Positions 1 through 12,900 of a stretch of DNA of 64,000 bases are shown here, one piece after another. Under the pieces are notes generated by a model. It saw only the letters and a program-made list of their open reading frames with translations. It was not told the DNA's origin and made no database searches. How positions within the stretch are numbered: position 1 is the stretch's first letter; each line of letters starts with the position of its first letter. This stretch comes from Paenibacillus endoradicis. GTDB taxonomy: Bacteria; Bacillota; Bacilli; Paenibacillales; Paenibacillaceae. Made by a program: the position numbers and the translations under genes. The stretch is taken from the NCBI RefSeq assembly GCF_024721975.1, contig NZ_JANQBB010000003.1:62001-126000 (forward strand), in the 5' to 3' direction.

Positions 1-1
1 T

Positions 2-253
2 ACAAATAGCCTTCAAGTAATTAATTATATGGATAATCAAACCCAATTAGATAGTATTGATAAATTCCGAAAATATGATGCAGTAAAAATAACGAAAGAA
101 GAAGCTTATGAAAAGATGAAGGGATTGTTTGAGTTAATACCTTATTATGTGTATGACTTTGAACAAAAACAATATATTTTATGCGGAAAATTAGATAGTC
201 AATATGGGGTGAATGCAGAAAACGGTGAAGTCATTTCATTAGATGAATTATAG
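2..253 (+). CDS. C-terminal end of a YcdB/YcdC-like (PepSY-related) protein, cut by the window edge
   Basis: The reading frame is open from base 2, so the ATG at 29 is probably internal and this is the tail of a longer protein. The visible part (about 83 residues) has a basic/acidic helix followed by a PYYVYDFEQKQYILCGKLDS strand pattern and ends soon after YGVNAENGEVISLDEL. That helix-then-beta layout, ending in a 'nA.tGEv' turn, resembles the repeated PepSY-related domains of YcdB/YcdC proteins of Firmicutes, which are usually extracellular and of unknown function. The assignment rests on pattern memory, not a search, and nothing upstream is visible. A hairpin at 308-342 probably ends its transcript. 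Confidence 0.5.
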   Translation, partial: TNSLQVINYMDNQTQLDSIDKFRKYDAVKITKEEAYEKMKGLFELIPYYVYDFEQKQYILCGKLDSQYGVNAENGEVISLDEL

Positions 254-307
254 ATTTAATGATAGTTTAACCTTTGTCATTACAAGGTCGTTTATTAAAA
301 ATAGAGT

Positions 308-345
308 GGGAGAGAGCCAGCGACATAGGCTTCTCTCTTTTCTTT
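308..345 (+). terminator. Probable intrinsic terminator
   Basis: GGGAGAGAGCC (308-318) pairs with GGCTTCTCTC (328-337) with one bulge, and a T-rich run follows at 338-346. It sits about 55 nt after the partial gene and before the convergent AraC-type gene. Confidence 0.55.
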
Positions 346-465
346 TACCAACGGTTTTCCTGATTCATTATGGATAGAATACAGCCCAATCTAGCAAGAC
401 TTTCACCTGTTCGTTTCGCAAGTGTTGACTTGAAATCTTCATTCGAAGATTTAATTCTATCATTC

Positions 466-1260
466 TCATGTCTTTTCTTCTGTCTTTTGCTTCCGATACG
501 CTCCAGGAGCTATTCCATAATAACGTTGAAAAACGCGATGAAAGTATGTATAGCTTCCGAACCCGGTTTCTTCGGCAATACGTTCGAGTGTAAGTGGACT
601 TTTGCCCATTAATTCAAGCGCCATTGCAAGTCGCACCTTCTGAGCATATTGCATAATAGACATCCCGAATTCAGCTTTGAATAACTGAACGGAGCGGGAC
701 ACACTAAGTCCTGCATGTTTGGCGGCATCGTCTAAAGTGAACGGGATTGGAGCATTTTCTTCAATGTAATGTTTTATTTTATATGAGAGCAGTTTCGGAC
801 CGGAAGTATACGATTTTGCTTCATCTATAGCTCTATCAAGTAAATAACATAATGCTTGCATCAGAGAATCTACGAGTGCTAAATTGCCTCCGTCAAGTCT
901 TCTCTTCTCTAGTATTAGCTGCTGCCAGATAGCGGCAATTCTGCTGTTCTCTCCAATTTTTGTCTTGTGCGGTCTTCGTTGCAGACTCCACCATTTATCA
1001 ATCCAGTCCCCACTGCAAATGACGTAATAATCACCGCTTGGACCAAGCTCGCCAATTTTAAGATCATATATGTCGCCGGGCGCGAACAAAAGTAGATCGC
1101 CAGGTTCAATGGTATCTGTCTGTCCCGAAATCAATGCTTGGCATGAACCTTCAGTCTGTAGTCGAAAGATATAGGTTTTAAGACCAGTTCTATAGGTATC
1201 CCTATATGGAGTAGTATGGTACATAAAGGCGCAATAATCCAACTTTATTTGAGACTGCAT
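466..1260 (-). CDS. AraC-family transcriptional regulator with N-terminal cupin sensor
   Basis: A 264-residue protein. Residues about 20-95 form a cupin-like beta segment (IEPGDLLLFAPGDIYDL is the typical turn) that in this family binds sugars or related effectors. Residues about 165-258 hold the double helix-turn-helix of AraC/XylS proteins: FTLDDAAKHAGLSVSRSVQLFK, then LERIAEETGFGSYTYFHRVFQRYYGIAPGAYRK, the second carrying the family signature. The start at 1260 has a strong AAGGAGGT site 8 nt upstream on the minus strand. It is divergent from the GH3 gene with about 118 bp between the starts, so it most likely controls that gene and itself in response to a sugar. The effector cannot be read from sequence. 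Confidence 0.9.
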   Translation of the reverse strand: MQSQIKLDYCAFMYHTTPYRDTYRTGLKTYIFRLQTEGSCQALISGQTDTIEPGDLLLFAPGDIYDLKIGELGPSGDYYVICSGDWIDKWWSLQRRPHKTKIGENSRIAAIWQQLILEKRRLDGGNLALVDSLMQALCYLLDRAIDEAKSYTSGPKLLSYKIKHYIEENAPIPFTLDDAAKHAGLSVSRSVQLFKAEFGMSIMQYAQKVRLAMALELMGKSPLTLERIAEETGFGSYTYFHRVFQRYYGIAPGAYRKQKTEEKT

Positions 1261-1378
1261 AATATCTTTACCTCCTTATAAATAAGCAGATCGTATAGGT
1301 TTATCATTAGTTTGTTTCTACACATACCCATTCGTTTCCTTCATAATTATGTGTAAAAGATTAAAGGAGATGTTTCAG
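1261..1378. promoter_or_regulatory. Divergent control region between araC-type gene and GH3 gene, with the ribosome site that sets the GH3 start
   Basis: The minus-strand site AAGGAGGT serves the AraC-type gene. On the plus strand AAAGGAG at 1363-1369 lies 9 nt before a TTG at 1379. The longer frame from ATG 1349 would contain this site inside the coding region and has no site of its own, so TTG 1379 is preferred. No clear operator repeat was seen. Confidence 0.55.
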
Positions 1379-3553
1379 TTGATAGCAAAGAAAAATTTAT
1401 TTTCGTCAGAAATCAAGGAGAAAGTTCAATCGTTGATTTCTGAGATGACGTTAGAAGAGAAAGTTGGCCAAATGTCGCAATTTGATTGGGGATTTCATGC
1501 CATAAATCCGGATGCCGGTGGTGAAATTAATCTGATCATGAAGGAACTCTTAGATAAGGGTATGCTGGGCTCGTTGTTTAATTTATCTGGAGTTGAACAA
1601 GCAAATACATTGCAACAGCAAGCGATTGAAAGGTCTCGTCTTGGAATTCCTATGATTGTAGGGAGAGATGTTATTCACGGTTACCGTTCAGTTTTTCCTA
1701 TTCCACTCGCGCAATCGGCAAGCTGGAATCCAGATCTAATTAGAAGAACAGCATCAGCCGCGTCCAAGGAAGCGGCGTCTGACGGTATTTCTTGGGTATT
1801 TGCTCCGATGATCGATATTACGAGAGATCCAAGATGGGGAAGAATCGCCGAAACTATGGGAGAAGATCCCCATCTAGGTGAGATTATGGCTGAAGCATGG
1901 GTTGATGGTGCGGAAGTGCTAGATTCTGCTAATGAAAGCCTTTCTGTTGCAAGCTGTCCGAAGCATTTTGCAGGATATGGATTTGCAGAATCAGGCCGTG
2001 ATTACAATACGGTAGATGTATCTGATAGAGTGTTACGTGAAGTGATTTTACCTCCTTTCCGTAAGGCTGTGGATGCAGGAGCACTAAGTATTATGGCATC
2101 ATTTAACGAGGTAAATGGAGTTCCAGCATGTGCCAACCATTATTTGCTTACGACAATTTTACGTGAGGAGTGGGGCTTTGAAGGTGTTCTCGTTAGTGAT
2201 TACAACGCACTGGGAGAACTTATTACACATGGAGTTGCCAAAGATGCGGAAGAAGCTTGCGAAATCGCCATTAAGGCGGGTACGGATATGGACATGCATT
2301 CAGGAATTTACTATAAATATTTACCGAAACTAGTCCAAGAAGGTCGCGTTGATGAAAGCTTAATCGATGCAGCCGTTGGGCGGATATTGGCGTTAAAGAT
2401 TAAGCTTAAATTGTTCGACAATGCACAAGTTAATCCCGATCTGAACCAAAGTGTTATATTGTCTGAGGAGCATGTATCTTTAGCTCGCGAGGCTGCAAGA
2501 GAATCTATTGTTTTGCTGAAAAATGACAATGATACACTTCCTTTGACCAAACAATTAAAGTCGCTAGCTGTTATTGGACCACTAGCAACGAATATAAACG
2601 ATCCATTAGGTTGTTGGGCAGCTGACGGTAATCCAGACGATGTCGTATCATTGCTTGATGGGATTAAAGCGAAAATATCACCAGACACAGAGCTTCTATA
2701 CGCGGAAGGTTGCGATATAGAGAGTGAAGACGAGAACGGATTTGAACAGGCGCTGGCAGTAGTTGCTCAAGCAGATGTAACCATTATCGCTGTAGGGGAA
2801 AGTAAAATTATGAGCGGTGAAGGAAACTCCAGATCTGAGCTTGATTTGCCTGGAAAACAACGCGAGCTAGTGGAAGCAGCTATTAAGCTCGGCAAGCCAG
2901 TTGTCGTAGTTCTGTTTAATGGGCGTCCGTTGACGACGGTTTGGCTGGATGAAAAGGCTACATCTATTGTAGAGGCTTGGCACCTGGGAATACAAAGCGG
3001 TAATGCCATTGCAGACGTGCTCTTTGGAGATTATAATCCAAGTGGTAAATTGACGGCAACATTCCCTAGAAGCGTTGGTCAAATCCCGCTTTATTATTAT
3101 CGAAAAAATACGGGTCGCCCTCCAGGTGGCGTCTACTCTTCAAGATATGTTGATGCTCCAGTACAGCCGTTATATCCATTCGGGTATGGTCTGAGCTATA
3201 CGAAATTTGAATACAACAATCTTGTTATAAGTTCGACTAGTATTAGCAGCTCAGATTCCGTATCTGTTTCTGTAGACATCACGAATACTGGTAGCTACAA
3301 CGGTGATGAGGTTGTTCAGTTATACATTCGGGACTTAGCTGCAAGTGTAACGCAGCCGCTTAAGAAATTAAAAGGATTTTCGAAGATTAGTCTACTTGCT
3401 GGTGAGACGAAGACAGTGACATTCACAGTAACACCTTCTGATCTTGCGATCATCGGTGTAAACAACAGTCTGACTGTTGAGCCTGGTAGTTTCCAAGTGA
3501 TGGTTGGATCAAATTCAGAGGATGGCTTGATCGGAGAATTCGTAGTTCGATAA
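1379..3553 (+). CDS. GH3 beta-glucosidase / beta-xylosidase, cytoplasmic (BglX-like)
   Basis: About 724 residues from the TTG start, a normal length for BglX-type GH3 enzymes. The order is a TIM-barrel domain (PRWGRIAETMGEDP, KHFAGYG), an alpha/beta sandwich domain and a C-terminal fibronectin-III-like domain ending after LLAGETKTVTFTV. The predicted nucleophile is Asp274 in VLVSDYNA. The probable acid/base is Glu481 in MSGEGNSRSELDLPG. There is no signal peptide, so it should act in the cytoplasm on imported beta-linked oligosaccharides from glucan or xylan. It is divergent from the AraC-type gene and upstream of the secreted GH43 enzymes, fitting the last step of hemicellulose breakdown. 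Exact sugar specificity is not readable. A terminator follows at 3598. Confidence 0.92.
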   Translation: MIAKKNLFSSEIKEKVQSLISEMTLEEKVGQMSQFDWGFHAINPDAGGEINLIMKELLDKGMLGSLFNLSGVEQANTLQQQAIERSRLGIPMIVGRDVIHGYRSVFPIPLAQSASWNPDLIRRTASAASKEAASDGISWVFAPMIDITRDPRWGRIAETMGEDPHLGEIMAEAWVDGAEVLDSANESLSVASCPKHFAGYGFAESGRDYNTVDVSDRVLREVILPPFRKAVDAGALSIMASFNEVNGVPACANHYLLTTILREEWGFEGVLVSDYNALGELITHGVAKDAEEACEIAIKAGTDMDMHSGIYYKYLPKLVQEGRVDESLIDAAVGRILALKIKLKLFDNAQVNPDLNQSVILSEEHVSLAREAARESIVLLKNDNDTLPLTKQLKSLAVIGPLATNINDPLGCWAADGNPDDVVSLLDGIKAKISPDTELLYAEGCDIESEDENGFEQALAVVAQADVTIIAVGESKIMSGEGNSRSELDLPGKQRELVEAAIKLGKPVVVVLFNGRPLTTVWLDEKATSIVEAWHLGIQSGNAIADVLFGDYNPSGKLTATFPRSVGQIPLYYYRKNTGRPPGGVYSSRYVDAPVQPLYPFGYGLSYTKFEYNNLVISSTSISSSDSVSVSVDITNTGSYNGDEVVQLYIRDLAASVTQPLKKLKGFSKISLLAGETKTVTFTVTPSDLAIIGVNNSLTVEPGSFQVMVGSNSEDGLIGEFVVR

Positions 3554-3597
3554 GTAAGTATACGTATTATCATTGCGTTAATAAGTTCAATAAAGAG

Positions 3598-3660
3598 GCT
3601 CCCCTTGAGGTTGACAGGTGCATTAATAAAACCTGTCTGCGTACAAGGGGAGTTTTTTAT
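3598..3660 (+). terminator. Intrinsic terminator after the GH3 gene
   Basis: CTCCCCTT (3599-3606) pairs with AAGGGGAG (3645-3652) and a T run follows. An inner stem GACAGGT/ACCTGTC lies within the loop, giving a long two-part hairpin. Confidence 0.85.
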
Positions 3661-3770
3661 GCTGAAAGATTTGATTTCATAGTGGTACAACAAGTGTAGA
3701 ACTGTAAGAAACTAACCGTTAAGTATAGTCGATTACAAATGGTGATCAGTATTAAGACGTAAAAACGCAA

Positions 3771-3819
3771 AAAATATCAGTTTATTGTAAATACGAGATT
3801 GACAACGATCTTCTATAAT
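3771..3819 (+). promoter_or_regulatory. Promoter of the giant GH43/GH5 gene with shared regulon motif
   Basis: AAAATA (3771-3776), 8 nt, then TTGTAAATAC (3785-3794), 19 nt, then a consensus -10 TATAAT (3814-3819). The 10-mer overlaps or just precedes the -35 position, as expected for an activator site. The same 10-mer occurs at 18915 and 22606 in the same geometry. The gene starts at 3931 behind GAGGAGG. The rest of 3661-3930 shows nothing else recognisable. Confidence 0.6.
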
Positions 3820-3930
3820 GAATGTGCCAGTTCCAACACTATATCATCACAGGAAGAAGGTTTGAACAGGCGATTGTTATATTCAAGCAATGAATAGGTA
3901 TTCATATTTCTAGATTAGAGGAGGAAGAAT

Positions 3931-6900
3931 ATGTTGAAAAATTCAGTAGTAGGCAGGGGAAAATCACTTCGAAAAGCTTTGGCATATGTATTATGCGTCA
4001 GTCTATTTTTCTCTTTCATGCCACCCTCAAAGATTGCAGCAGCAGATGACATTATGCCCTTAAACGTATTTCATGAAGATTTTAATGAAGGGAATGCCGA
4101 CGGTTGGAGCATGTATGGATCAGCAGATGCAGGTAATCGAGGTATTTGGTCTGTTAATTCGTCAAAACAGTATAGTATTAATGGAGCTCCAGGTGCAAAA
4201 TCAATAGCATCTAACACTTTTTTTCAAGATTTAGTTTATGAGGTTGATTTGAAAGTTGGAGGACTTAATTCAGATGCAACTGGCGTACTCTTTAGAGCCA
4301 ATAACTTTACAGATAATGTTACAGATGGCTATACGGGGTATTACGCATCATTAACTGTAGACAAAAAAGTTGCACTCGGAAGAGTAACAGGAAATGGCGA
4401 TGAATGGAAGGAACTTGCGGCTGTTCCTGTTAATTGGAATCAAGGTCATTTCAAGGTTGTAGCGGTGGGCAATCATATTCAAATATATTTAAATGATATG
4501 AGTACTCCAGTTATTGACTTAGTTGACGATGATGGCAAACAAATAACTGAAGGTGGTCAAATCGGTCTACGTACTTGGTGGGGAACATCAACGATAGACA
4601 ATATAACCGTTAGAGAATATTCAGAGCAAGCAACAGTTGCGCCTGAGTTTAGTATAGCTGCAGGACTTTACGACTCTTTGCAAACGGTTTCATTGACGTC
4701 GACTACACAAGATGCGACTATTCGTTACACAACAGATGGTAGTCAACCTAATAGCAGCTCTCCTATATATACTGCTCCGATTTCAGTGACATCTGTAATG
4801 AATATAAAAGCCTATGCAGAGAAATCCGGAGAAATGGTATCTGAAATGGTAGAGGCTCTCTATGTGATTGCTAGAACTGAAACGGAATGGATAAATGATT
4901 TCGAAGATGGACAAACGGATGAGTGGATTACATATTCAGGAGTCCAATCCGGTGTATGGACAGCAGTAGATGGTGAATATGAAATTCAAAACGGTAGAGG
5001 CGATAAAGCTCTTCTGAACGTTAATGCCGAGCATTTTGTAGTAGAGGCAGATATTAACCCATATTCAAGCTGGCAAAATAGTGGTTTCGTCTTTAGAGTT
5101 ACTGATCCAGGTCATGGTTCTGATAATATGAATGGTTATTATGCGGGGATTGCTGCGGATGGAACTCTCGAAGTAGGAAAAATGAATTCAGCTGAGAATG
5201 ACGGAGATGGCAGCTGGACTAGAATTACAAAGACATTTGCTGGAGTTTTTCCTAATGAAAATAACCACTTAAAAGTTGTAGGGATCGATACAACCTACTA
5301 CATTTTTGTAAACGAGGAGTTAGCATTCCAATTTACAGACGCTGACTATATTACAGGTACGGTAGGTCTTAGAGCTTGGAATGATGATGAGAAAGTTACA
5401 TATGACAATTTTCATTTTACAAGCTTGACACGTCAATTAGAAACATTTACGGAAAATTTTGATGATGAAAATGCAGCAGGATGGACTACTTTTGGTGGTA
5501 CATGGAATGTATCTGATGGAATGTATAAAGTAATCAAAGGTGCTGGGTTCAAAGCGATTGCTGATGGAACAAGTTACAGTAATTTCGAGTATGAAGCGGA
5601 TCTTTCAATAGGTACCGGCACTCGTGATGAAAATGCAGGTTTGCTATTCAGAGTGAGTAATCCGACAATTGGTGCTGATAACCTTAAGGGGTATTATGCA
5701 GGCATTAGTGTCAATGGTCGAGTACAAGTTGGAAAGTTCGATAATAACTGGACGGAGCTAGCATCAATACAATATCCAATTAGCTCCAATAAAGTATATA
5801 AGCTAAAAGTAGTGTCTGAAGGAAGAAATATCGAAGTTTACGTTGATGATGAGATAGTTGTAAGTGTAGTAGATCGCTCATTTACAGAGGGTGCTATTGG
5901 ACTTAGAAATTATCTTGTCGATGCGGCATATGATAATCTCTCAGTTACTGATATTGGCTCAGTCGTACAGCCTACCTACGATTGGTCTTGGGTTCAAGGG
6001 GCGGTATTCGTACCTACAAACGCTGTCAACCAAATCGAGCAATGGCGTAGTTACGATCACGAGATTAACGATAGAGAACTCTCGTATGCTAAAACGTATG
6101 GTATCAATTTGGTACGTGTTTTCATGCATGATTTGTTATGGGAACACGATAAAGATAATTTATTAGCAAATTTGGAAGACTTCCTTTCATTAGCGGACAA
6201 ATATGATATAAAAGTAGAACTTGTATTTTTCGATGATTGTTGGAATGACTTTCCCACATGGGGAGATCAGCTTGCACCGAGATATGGAGCGCATAATAGT
6301 CGCTGGGTGGAAGGACCAGGTGACGCTGTAAAAGCAGATTACGCTGCGAACAAGGAAAAGCTGAAACAATATGTTCAAGGTATAGTTAACGAATTCAAGG
6401 ATGATGATCGAATTGTTATTTGGAACGTATTCAATGAGCCTAGCAATGGTGAAGGTGGTTTGATGGATACTGTTACGAAGCAAATTATGAACGATGCACG
6501 TATTTGGATTAAGGAAACCGGTTCAACGTTGCCGATTACTTCTACTGGTGGACAGTTCTCTGGCGGACCTTTCTCTGATTTTATTACTTATCATCCCTAT
6601 GAATCAGATTATCCTACTAACCCTGCAAAATATGGTCCAAATAGTGAAGTGCTTGCGGATGAGGTTATGAATCGATTGACACAATCGGTGCCTGGTGTAG
6701 TAGATAATTTCGGTAAAAAAGGTATGGGCTTTGTTATGTGGGAGCTAGGTATCGGTCGAGATAATACTCGCTTTCCTTGGGGAAGCGACGTTAACCCGTT
6801 GACTGAGGAGCCGAAAGTGCCGTTTCATGGTGTTGTATATCCTGATGGTCATCCTTGGGATGTGAATGATATTAAAGCATTAGTGGGCGATAAATATAAT

Positions 6901-9900
6901 GAACTACCAATTTTTAATGTTCATTATTTCAAAGACGATAACTTCGCTCAACTTGTAAAGAAATCTATCACACCTCGTATTGACTTTGACCTTGGTAATG
7001 AGAAAGGAACCGGTTCAGTAGACCCTACGGTCGGTATTGGCGAGGATAATTTCTCTATTCGTTGGTCAGGGACGATCCAGCCTATAGAATCAGGAGAATA
7101 TACAATTTATGCTGATAGCGATAATATCGCGAGAGTATGGATCGATGGAACACAAGTTATTAATAAACAATCCAATGTTAGGCAAGAAGCAAGCGGAGTC
7201 ATTACGCTAACTGGTGGAGATAAGCTAGCTGTGAAGATCGAATATGTACACGGTACAGGCGATTCCAGCATGCATTTGAAATGGGCAGGGCCAAATATGG
7301 TTAAGCAGGTAATTCTACCGGTCTATACAGAAATCCCCGTTGATTCAGTTTCAATAGCACCTATTGATGTAACGGTGAAGATTGGTCAAACAGAGCAGTT
7401 GCTTGCTGCTATAGAGCCTGTCAATGCTTCGAACCAACAAGTAACATGGAGCTCTAGCAAACCAGGAATTGTACATGTAAGTGCAGATGGTCTTGTAAAA
7501 GGGATAGCTGAAGGAACGGCAACGATTAGCGCTATTTCAATTGATGGCGGGAAGGTGGCTACTACAACAGTAACCGTTGTGAAAACTACGACGTTCACCA
7601 ACCCAATTGTACCCGTTTCAAGCGGAGCAGGTTCAGCAGATCCATCGATTGTGTTCAAGGATGGATATTATTACTATGTGAAATCAGAAAATGATGCTGC
7701 TCTTGTCGTGGCTAAGGCCAAAAGATTGGAAGACATCGGTTCTTCACCACGTGTGACAGTATATACACCACCGGCAGGAACGAAGTATTCAAAAGGAATT
7801 TGGGCCCCTGAATTACAGTATATTAATGGAAAATGGTATATTTATTTCGCTGCTGATGATGGTAACAATAGCAACCATCGTATGTATGCATTGGAGGGCA
7901 CTTCACAAGATCCACAAGGCACGTACTCATTCAAAGGAAAAGTAACGGATGCTACTGATAAGTGGGCAATTGATGGTGCGGTGCTGCAAGCAGATGACAA
8001 TTCCCTTTATTTTGTATGGTCAGGCTGGGAAGGAAATATCAATGAGCGACAAAATATTTATATTGCACCTATGAGTAACCCATGGACAATAAATGGTCCG
8101 AGAGTATTGATTTCTACTCCTGAAAAACCGTGGGAATTAAATGGTACACCTTATATTAATGAGGGTCCAGAAATATTGAAGAAAGACGGAAAAGTATTCA
8201 TTGTGTATTCAGCAAGTGGAAGCTGGTCTGATGATTATACGCTTGGTATGCTGACCAACACCGATGGAAATTTCCTGAAAGCTTCTTCTTGGTCAAAGAG
8301 CGGTCCGTTATTTAGTAAAGTAGCAACAAGCTTCGGCCCAGGTCATAACAGTTTTACGACTTCACCAGATGGGAAAGAAGATTGGATTGTCTACCATGCC
8401 ACTTTAAAATCAGGAGCTAGCTGGGGGAACCGTAGCGTACGAGCGCAGAAGTTCACTTGGAACGCTGATGGCACACCTAACTTCGGAACGCCTGTTACCT
8501 ATGGTGAAGATGTAGAACAGCCTTCAGGTACACCGGTTGTGGAACGTTATAAGTATGAGGCAGAAGATGCTAATCTTCACGGAAATACAGTCATCGTTAA
8601 TTCAGAAAATAGTTCAGGCGGCAAAGTCGTAGGGAAACTTGATGTTACAGACAATGATTTTGTGAAATTTACAGTTGATGTAGCAAATGCTGGAGATTAT
8701 AGCTTAATTGTAATGGCTGAAAACGGCTCTGCTAATAGTTCGATTGCCGAGCATAATGTCATTGTGAATGGTCAACCAGCTCAAGCGATCTCTTACAAAA
8801 ACTTTGGCTTGAGTCATATTAATCCTTCTTCAATTGATGTTACATTGAAAGCTGGTTCTAACACGATTGGATTGACGAAGAAAACGAATTTCGCACAGAT
8901 TGACTATATTGTACTTGATCGTATTACAGGAAGTTCACAAAATGTTCTTCCAATAGAATCGTTGAGCGTAGATAAATCTACTTTGAATGTGCAATCTGGA
9001 GCATCAGTGAAACTTACATCAACGATTAAGCCAATTATGGTTGTTAACAACAATGTATCAGCTACATCATCAAATTCAAATATAGTGAGCGTAAAGCTTG
9101 TTAGTACAGACAGCGCAACAGGAAGCGCAACGTTTGAAGTAACAGGAATGCAACCTGGAACGGCGAAGATTAGTGTAGTTAGTGTAGATAATGGAAAACT
9201 AATAGCTGAAAGCATGGTGAATGTTTTAAATGCACCGTTAGAACCTGATCTTTCATCCTTCACCGTGGATCAATTCGACTCGGCTGTATTGAATAGTGCT
9301 TGGTCGATATACCAAGAAAAAGCTTCACATTGGAGCTTAACGAAAAATAGTGACTATATGACGATTACGACAACAGCTACCGATCTATTTCAAAATAATA
9401 ACTCACAGAACAATGTGTTCATGCAAAACGTTCCTGTAGATGGTGATTTTGAAATCGTAACGAAGTTAACTGCGCCCGTTTCCAAAAATCATCAGCAGGC
9501 GGGTTTGATTGTATGGGAGAATGCTGACAACTTCGTTAAACTAAGCCATGTTTGGGCTGACGGACAGGTACTGGAAACAGCGTATGAAATTAATCAACAA
9601 TATCGTAAGCCAGATAATTTTGTTAAGCATCCGGGTGGAGATACACTTACACTGAAGCTGAAGAAGATAGGCAAAGTTTATACGACCTATTATTGGGACG
9701 GCTATGAATGGATTAAAGCTGCAAACGATATTACAGCAGATTTAAAAAATATTAAAGTAGGTTTTTATGCAAATAATATCGTTGCTCCGAACGATCCTAT
9801 AGATGCAAAATTTGATTACTTTGCGATTAGAATGATCGAGGGAGGAGTAGATGTAGCTCCTAAAACAGCTAATTTGCAAAAAGGTGAAAATGTACAGCTT

Positions 9901-12900
9901 ACGAATAAGGGAGAAAGCAAGGCTGATGTTAACTGGACTTCCTCAAATGAAAGTATTGCAACAGTAAGTAACTTGGGACTAGTGAAAGCTATTGCTCCAG
10001 GTAGAGTGATCATTACAGCCACTTCCATTAACGGTGATTTCAGTTCCCAATCTATCGTTACGGTTGCAGGAGAAGTAACTCCCGGTGAAGTATTGTATAG
10101 CGAAGACTTTACAAATCTGAAGCAAAGTGATTGGAATACTTATGGCGGTGTCTGGTCTGTTAATGACGGTGCCTTCACGGTTACGAATGGTGACGGATAC
10201 AAAGCGGCATTAAATACACAACAATTCACTGACTTTGTAATGGAAACTGATGTGAAAATCGTAAGTGGAACTGAAGCGGGTCTATTCTTCCGAGCTTCTA
10301 ATCTAGATGTCGGATCAGATACGTTAGATGGTTATTATGTTGGTATTAATGCAGCGAACAGAGCGGCTGTTTTAGGAGTATTTACAGATGGTAAGTGGAA
10401 AGAAATTGCTACTAGAAATCTACCTATTTATTCTAACCAATGGTATACAGTAAAAGTTGTCGTAAGTGAAAATCATATTCAGGTGTACATTAACGACAAT
10501 CCGCTTAACGTTAATCCATATCCGAAATTTGATTTGGCAGAGACTTCACATCCTGCAACGGGATCGATAGGCTTTAGAACATTCAAGGCTGAGGCTCAAT
10601 TTGATAATGTGAAGATCAGTTCTTATGTAGAAACAATAACGGAACCAACGTATACGAATATAGAGCAGCTTCCTAATATTGCTGACCCACATGTCATGTA
10701 CTATGAAGGTACGTATTACTTATATGGGACACACACTGCTGATTATCCGAATATGCCTAACGGAATCAAGGTCTATACTTCAACTGATCTTGTAAACTGG
10801 ACGGAGCATGGCTATGCTCTAGAAAAAGCCAATTCGTGGGGGAATGACCGTTTCTGGGCGCCAGAGGTTATTGAGAGAGATGGAATTTTCTACATGTATT
10901 ATGCAGTTCAAGAGCGTCTAGCGGTAGCGACCAGTGATTCGCCGCTCGGTCCGTTCGTTCAAGAAGTTAAAGAACCGATGCATCTTAATACGCCAGAGAT
11001 CGATGCACATATTTTCACGGATGACGATGGGAAAACTTATATCTATTTTGTTCGTTTTAATAACAATAATCATATTTTAGTTGCTGAGTTGAACGATGAT
11101 ATGAAGACGATGAAAGAAGATACAATTCAATTCGTATTCGCTCCAACACAAGAGTGGGAAAAGAGTCAGAAATCTCCAGTTGCTAGTATTAATGAAGGTC
11201 CATTTGTCGTAAAACATAATGGAATCTACTATATGACATATTCTGGGAACCACTTCCAAAGTCCGGATTACGGAGTAGGCTATGCTACTGCGCCAACACC
11301 AACGGGACCTTGGACGAAGTATGAGTTTAATCCGATTATGAAATCCAATGAACTCGTGCCAGGTGCAGGTCATCATTCATTAATTCAATCTCCGGATGGT
11401 ACAGAATTGTTTATGGTCTATCATACTCATTACGGTGATGGTCAGACTGAGCCGAGAAAGCTAGCGATCGATCGCGTGAAGTTCGTGCCACAGGAGAATG
11501 GTCCAGATGTAATGGAAGTGTGGGGTCCTACGATCACACCGCAGCGTATGCCATCTAATCATACTAACGTTGACGTAGATTCTATTATATTAAGTGGACA
11601 AAGCGGTGCGACAGCGATTACAACAAAAGGCGGTACGTTGCAGCTTAGTGCAACGGTGATTCCAAGCTATGCTACGAATAAGCAAGTAGTATGGACTATT
11701 GCGAACGGAGCAAAATTTGCTTCCATCTCAGAGAGTGGATTATTGACCGCTTTAGCAGATGGAGCGGTGACAGTGAAAGCAACAGCGGTAAGTAATCCTG
11801 CTGTCTCGAGCACCATTGTCATCACCGTTTCTGGACAGACAGAAGTAGTAGAACCCAAACCAACAACGCCTGCTCCTACAGTACCCGCACCTACTGATAA
11901 GGTGATGATAGAGGGCAATGTATTAACATTACTTGATCTGAAGCCTGATGCTAATGGGTTGTTAACAGTTAAAGTCACAGCCTCAGATTTTGAAAAGGTA
12001 CTTCAGAAAGCAGTAGATAAGTCAGTTATTATTAATGTTTCTAGTGCAGTTATCGGGAACAAAGTTGTTCTAATTTTAACTGCAGATCAGCTTGCAACTG
12101 CAAAACAACACGGTGTTGATCATGTGAATCTGGTTATAGGCACAGGCACATTTACAATTAATCTAGCTGAGTTGAACAGTAAATTAAACAAAACTTCAGA
12201 AATTTTACTCTCCGTTTTCAAAGTAAATAAGGATAGCCTGCCTAGAGAGGTCAGCAAAATTGTCGGCACCAAAAATGTTTACGATGTGAGTCTAAGTGTT
12301 GATGGGGTAAAAGTTAGCGACTTTAGTGGAGATCCGATTAAAATTACTTTAGATTACGAGCTTTTAGCGAATGAAAATCCAAATCAAGTTGTTGTTTACT
12401 ATATTAACGACAATGGCAATTTGGAATTGATGAAGCATGCGAAGTACAATGCAGACACTGGTAAGGTTGAGTTTGAAGTGAAACAAAATGGACGATATGT
12501 GGCTATGAACAACAAGGTAATATTTACTGATATTTCAAATGTAACGTGGGCGAAGACTAGTATTGAAGCACTAGCAGCTCGTGGAATTGTAAATGGGGTA
12601 GGTAATGAGTTGTTTGCTCCGCAAAGCAAGGTGACTAGAGCCCAATTTATTACGATGCTGATGAATGCCTTCGAATTCACTGATATTGATGCAGTAAGCT
12701 CGTTCAGTGATGTACAGGAGGGAACTTGGTATTATGATGCTGTAGCTATAGCGCAAAAGCTTGGTATTATTAATGGCAAACTTGATGGCAGCTTTGGAGT
12801 ATATGATGAAATTACTCGGGAAGAGATGGCTGTTATGGCTTATCGTGCATCAAAGCTTGCTAAAGTAGACCTAAGTGCTAATGAGGAAATTACACCATTT

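Noticed and set aside
6057..6483. Minus-strand open frames inside the giant gene
   Set aside because: No ribosome sites, no recognisable domains and they lie wholly within a well-supported coding frame.
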